Origin: Rickettsiaceae bacterium
GTDB taxonomy: Bacteria > Pseudomonadota > Alphaproteobacteria > Rickettsiales > Rickettsiaceae
Reading direction: 5' to 3'
NCBI GenBank assembly: GCA_021741085.1
Contig: JAIOYM010000021.1
Location: 1-16,165 of the forward strand
DNA length: 16,165 nt
The translations under genes and the position numbers were made by a program. Under the pieces are notes generated by a model that was not told the DNA's origin, searched no databases, and saw nothing but the letters and a program-made list of their open reading frames with translations. Positions 15,245 to 16,165 of this stretch are shown in pieces; the stretch's first letter is position 1, and each line of letters opens with the position of its first letter.

Positions 15245-15267
15245 TCTAGTCGACTAAATATACTAGA
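15245..15267. promoter_or_regulatory. Inverted repeat upstream of pyrH, possible operator
   Basis: TCTAGT and ACTAGA form an inverted repeat around an 11-base spacer, and a perfect ten-base palindrome TAGTCGACTA lies inside at 15247-15256. It ends 17 bases before the pyrH ATG, within the likely leader or promoter. It may bind a regulator or fold in the mRNA; function is inferred only from symmetry and position. Confidence 0.35.
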
Positions 15268-15462
15268 AACAAGAGTTTGTTATAAGAATGTTTATTCTTG
15301 ATATAAAAATTTTTAACCTCTTGTATCAGAAAGCTTTAAGTCATATTTTTAACAGCCATTCATATAACAATAGGTCATTTTATGAATTTTAGCAATATCA
15401 AACAAAACATTTATGAAGCAACAAACTATAGGGTGTGATTTTATTTTTTACCAATAAAGAAC
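15268..15462. other. AT-rich spacer between pyrH and the membrane protein gene
   Basis: No gene is supported here. The only small frame noticed, 18 codons from an ATG at 15382 on the plus strand, has no ribosome-binding site or family likeness. The pyrH promoter probably lies at its 15268-15320 end, but no box pair stands out clearly. Confidence 0.4.
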
Positions 15463-15909
15463 TCAAGTAACAATATATGTAATATAGCTAATTAAATTAG
15501 CTATAAAAAAAATACTAAGCGTTCTAAGCACTCTGAATTTTATAAAGCCAGCTAACATAACAAATACAGCGTCTAATGGAGGCAAAAACAAGAGCAAACA
15601 AAAATATCCCCAATGAGCTGCTATCTGTTTACTTAATCCAATAAAACGTTGTGTCAAAAATTCTTTGTCATTAGCCTTCTTAGTTTCTATAAAAATCTTA
15701 TTTAACAATATACCAATTAAATAGTTAGCCAAGTAGCCAGACATAACGGCTATATTGTCTATAAAAAACACCAAAAACTTGTTTCCACTTGTAAAATAAA
15801 GCATAGTAGGCAATAACAACTTATTTTGAAGACCAAGTATAAAAGTACTATTGAAGCTATCCCAAAATAAAGCTAAATACTGGCTTATTAAGTCATTGTT
15901 TGACAGCAT
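15463..15909 (-). CDS. YqaA/DedA-like (VTT domain) inner-membrane protein
   Basis: A 148-residue protein with about four hydrophobic segments (roughly residues 25-40, 46-68, 98-122 and 128-147). The layout, with a middle SGYLANYLIG segment and a later LPPLDAVFVMLAGFIKFRVLRTL, resembles the VTT/SNARE-associated family in its short YqaA form, where a proline-containing re-entrant segment is followed by an LAGxxxM/F-type helix. Related DedA proteins affect membrane lipid flipping and membrane potential, but YqaA function is unsettled. Its start overlaps the end of tlyA by 17 bases, so the two are co-translated. The assignment is moderate, because the charged residues typical of DedA proteins are sparse. 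Confidence 0.65.
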   Translation of the reverse strand: MLSNNDLISQYLALFWDSFNSTFILGLQNKLLLPTMLYFTSGNKFLVFFIDNIAVMSGYLANYLIGILLNKIFIETKKANDKEFLTQRFIGLSKQIAAHWGYFCLLLFLPPLDAVFVMLAGFIKFRVLRTLSIFFIANLISYITYIVT

Positions 15910-16165
15910 ATATAAAAAACTCTTTATTACCTTTAATTCCCAATATTGAGCTTGGTATTATACCGCGCACAAGATAATTATGTTCTACTTGAAACCAATT
16001 TGTTATGTCATCACAAACTTTTTGCCATACCATTGGATTTTTAATAATACCTTTTTCTGTCGCCCCCCTTCCCGCTTCAAATTGTGGTTTAATTAGAACT
16101 AGAAATTCAGTATTAGTTTCAACAAATGTTACCAAAGATGCAAGGGCAGATTTTATACTTATAAA
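15893..16165 (-). CDS. tlyA: TlyA-family rRNA 2'-O-methyltransferase, C-terminal part
   Basis: The frame continues through the window edge at 16165, so only the last 90 residues are present. They match the C-terminus of TlyA (hemolysin A/RrmJ-FtsJ-like), which methylates cytidines of 16S and 23S rRNA with SAM: FISIKSALASL, then LVLIKPQFEAGRG, KGIIKNPMVWQKVCDDI and the end LVRGIIPSSILGIKGNKEF. KPQFE with its catalytic lysine is a hallmark. The N-terminal S4 domain and SAM-binding glycine loop lie outside. An internal TTG at 16135 is not the true start, since family residues continue before it. The stop overlaps the next membrane protein gene by 17 bases. Confidence 0.92.
   Translation of the reverse strand, partial: FISIKSALASLVTFVETNTEFLVLIKPQFEAGRGATEKGIIKNPMVWQKVCDDITNWFQVEHNYLVRGIIPSSILGIKGNKEFFIYAVKQ

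Noticed and set aside
1..16165. tRNA genes, rRNA genes and CRISPR arrays
   Set aside because: I noticed no cloverleaf-like spacer, rRNA segment or regularly spaced repeats by eye; a covariance-model scan was not possible.

Overview
The window is an AT-rich bacterial chromosome segment that most resembles an obligate intracellular alphaproteobacterium of the order Rickettsiales, probably Rickettsiaceae or a close relative. The basis is the low GC of most genes, the sdhE-mfd overlap typical of alphaproteobacteria, a rhodanese-dnaA pair, the tlyA / small membrane protein / pyrH / frr / dicarboxylate symporter block, and IS630-type debris. The assignment comes from gene content and protein similarity recognised by eye; no database search was run.

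Layout. 1-243: C-terminal end of a lysine-rich protein. 344-973 (+): Bcp/PrxQ-type peroxiredoxin behind a clear promoter, with an unusual signal-peptide-like N-terminus. 1010-1130: a small palindromic element that looks like a MITE. 1130-3823 (-): a compact three-gene cassette with its own probable promoter, encoding a DUF3419/BtaA-like SAM-dependent aminocarboxypropyl transferase, a GNAT acyltransferase-like protein, and a heme-oxygenase-fold diiron protein of the CADD/TenA/PqqC type. 3903-5665 (-): a rhodanese-dnaA operon. 5928-9519 (+): sdhE overlapping mfd. 9713-11134 (+): dnaB, with a strong extended -10 promoter. 11323-11877 (+): secreted lipocalin. 11961-12404: remnant of an IS630-family element. 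12640-16165 (-): tlyA (cut by the window end), YqaA-like membrane protein, pyrH, frr and a dicarboxylate/amino-acid symporter.

Most of the window is housekeeping: replication initiation (DnaA), replicative helicase (DnaB), transcription-coupled repair (Mfd), flavinylation of succinate dehydrogenase (SdhE), UMP kinase, ribosome recycling, rRNA methylation and nutrient uptake. The part that stands out is the three-gene cassette at 1130-3823. Its GC content is visibly higher than its neighbours: one 60-base line inside it (3661-3720) has 33 G/C, another (2341-2400) has 25, while a line in mfd (6361-6420) has 12. Its genes overlap or nearly touch, a promoter can be read just before it, and its 3' end abuts a MITE-like repeat that shares 41 identical bases with the end of the IS630 remnant 11 kb away. 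I infer horizontal acquisition and a small-molecule pathway in which an aminocarboxypropyl group from SAM is transferred, oxidised by a diiron enzyme and perhaps acylated. A role in p-aminobenzoate supply, as for chlamydial CADD, is the main alternative. The product is unknown.
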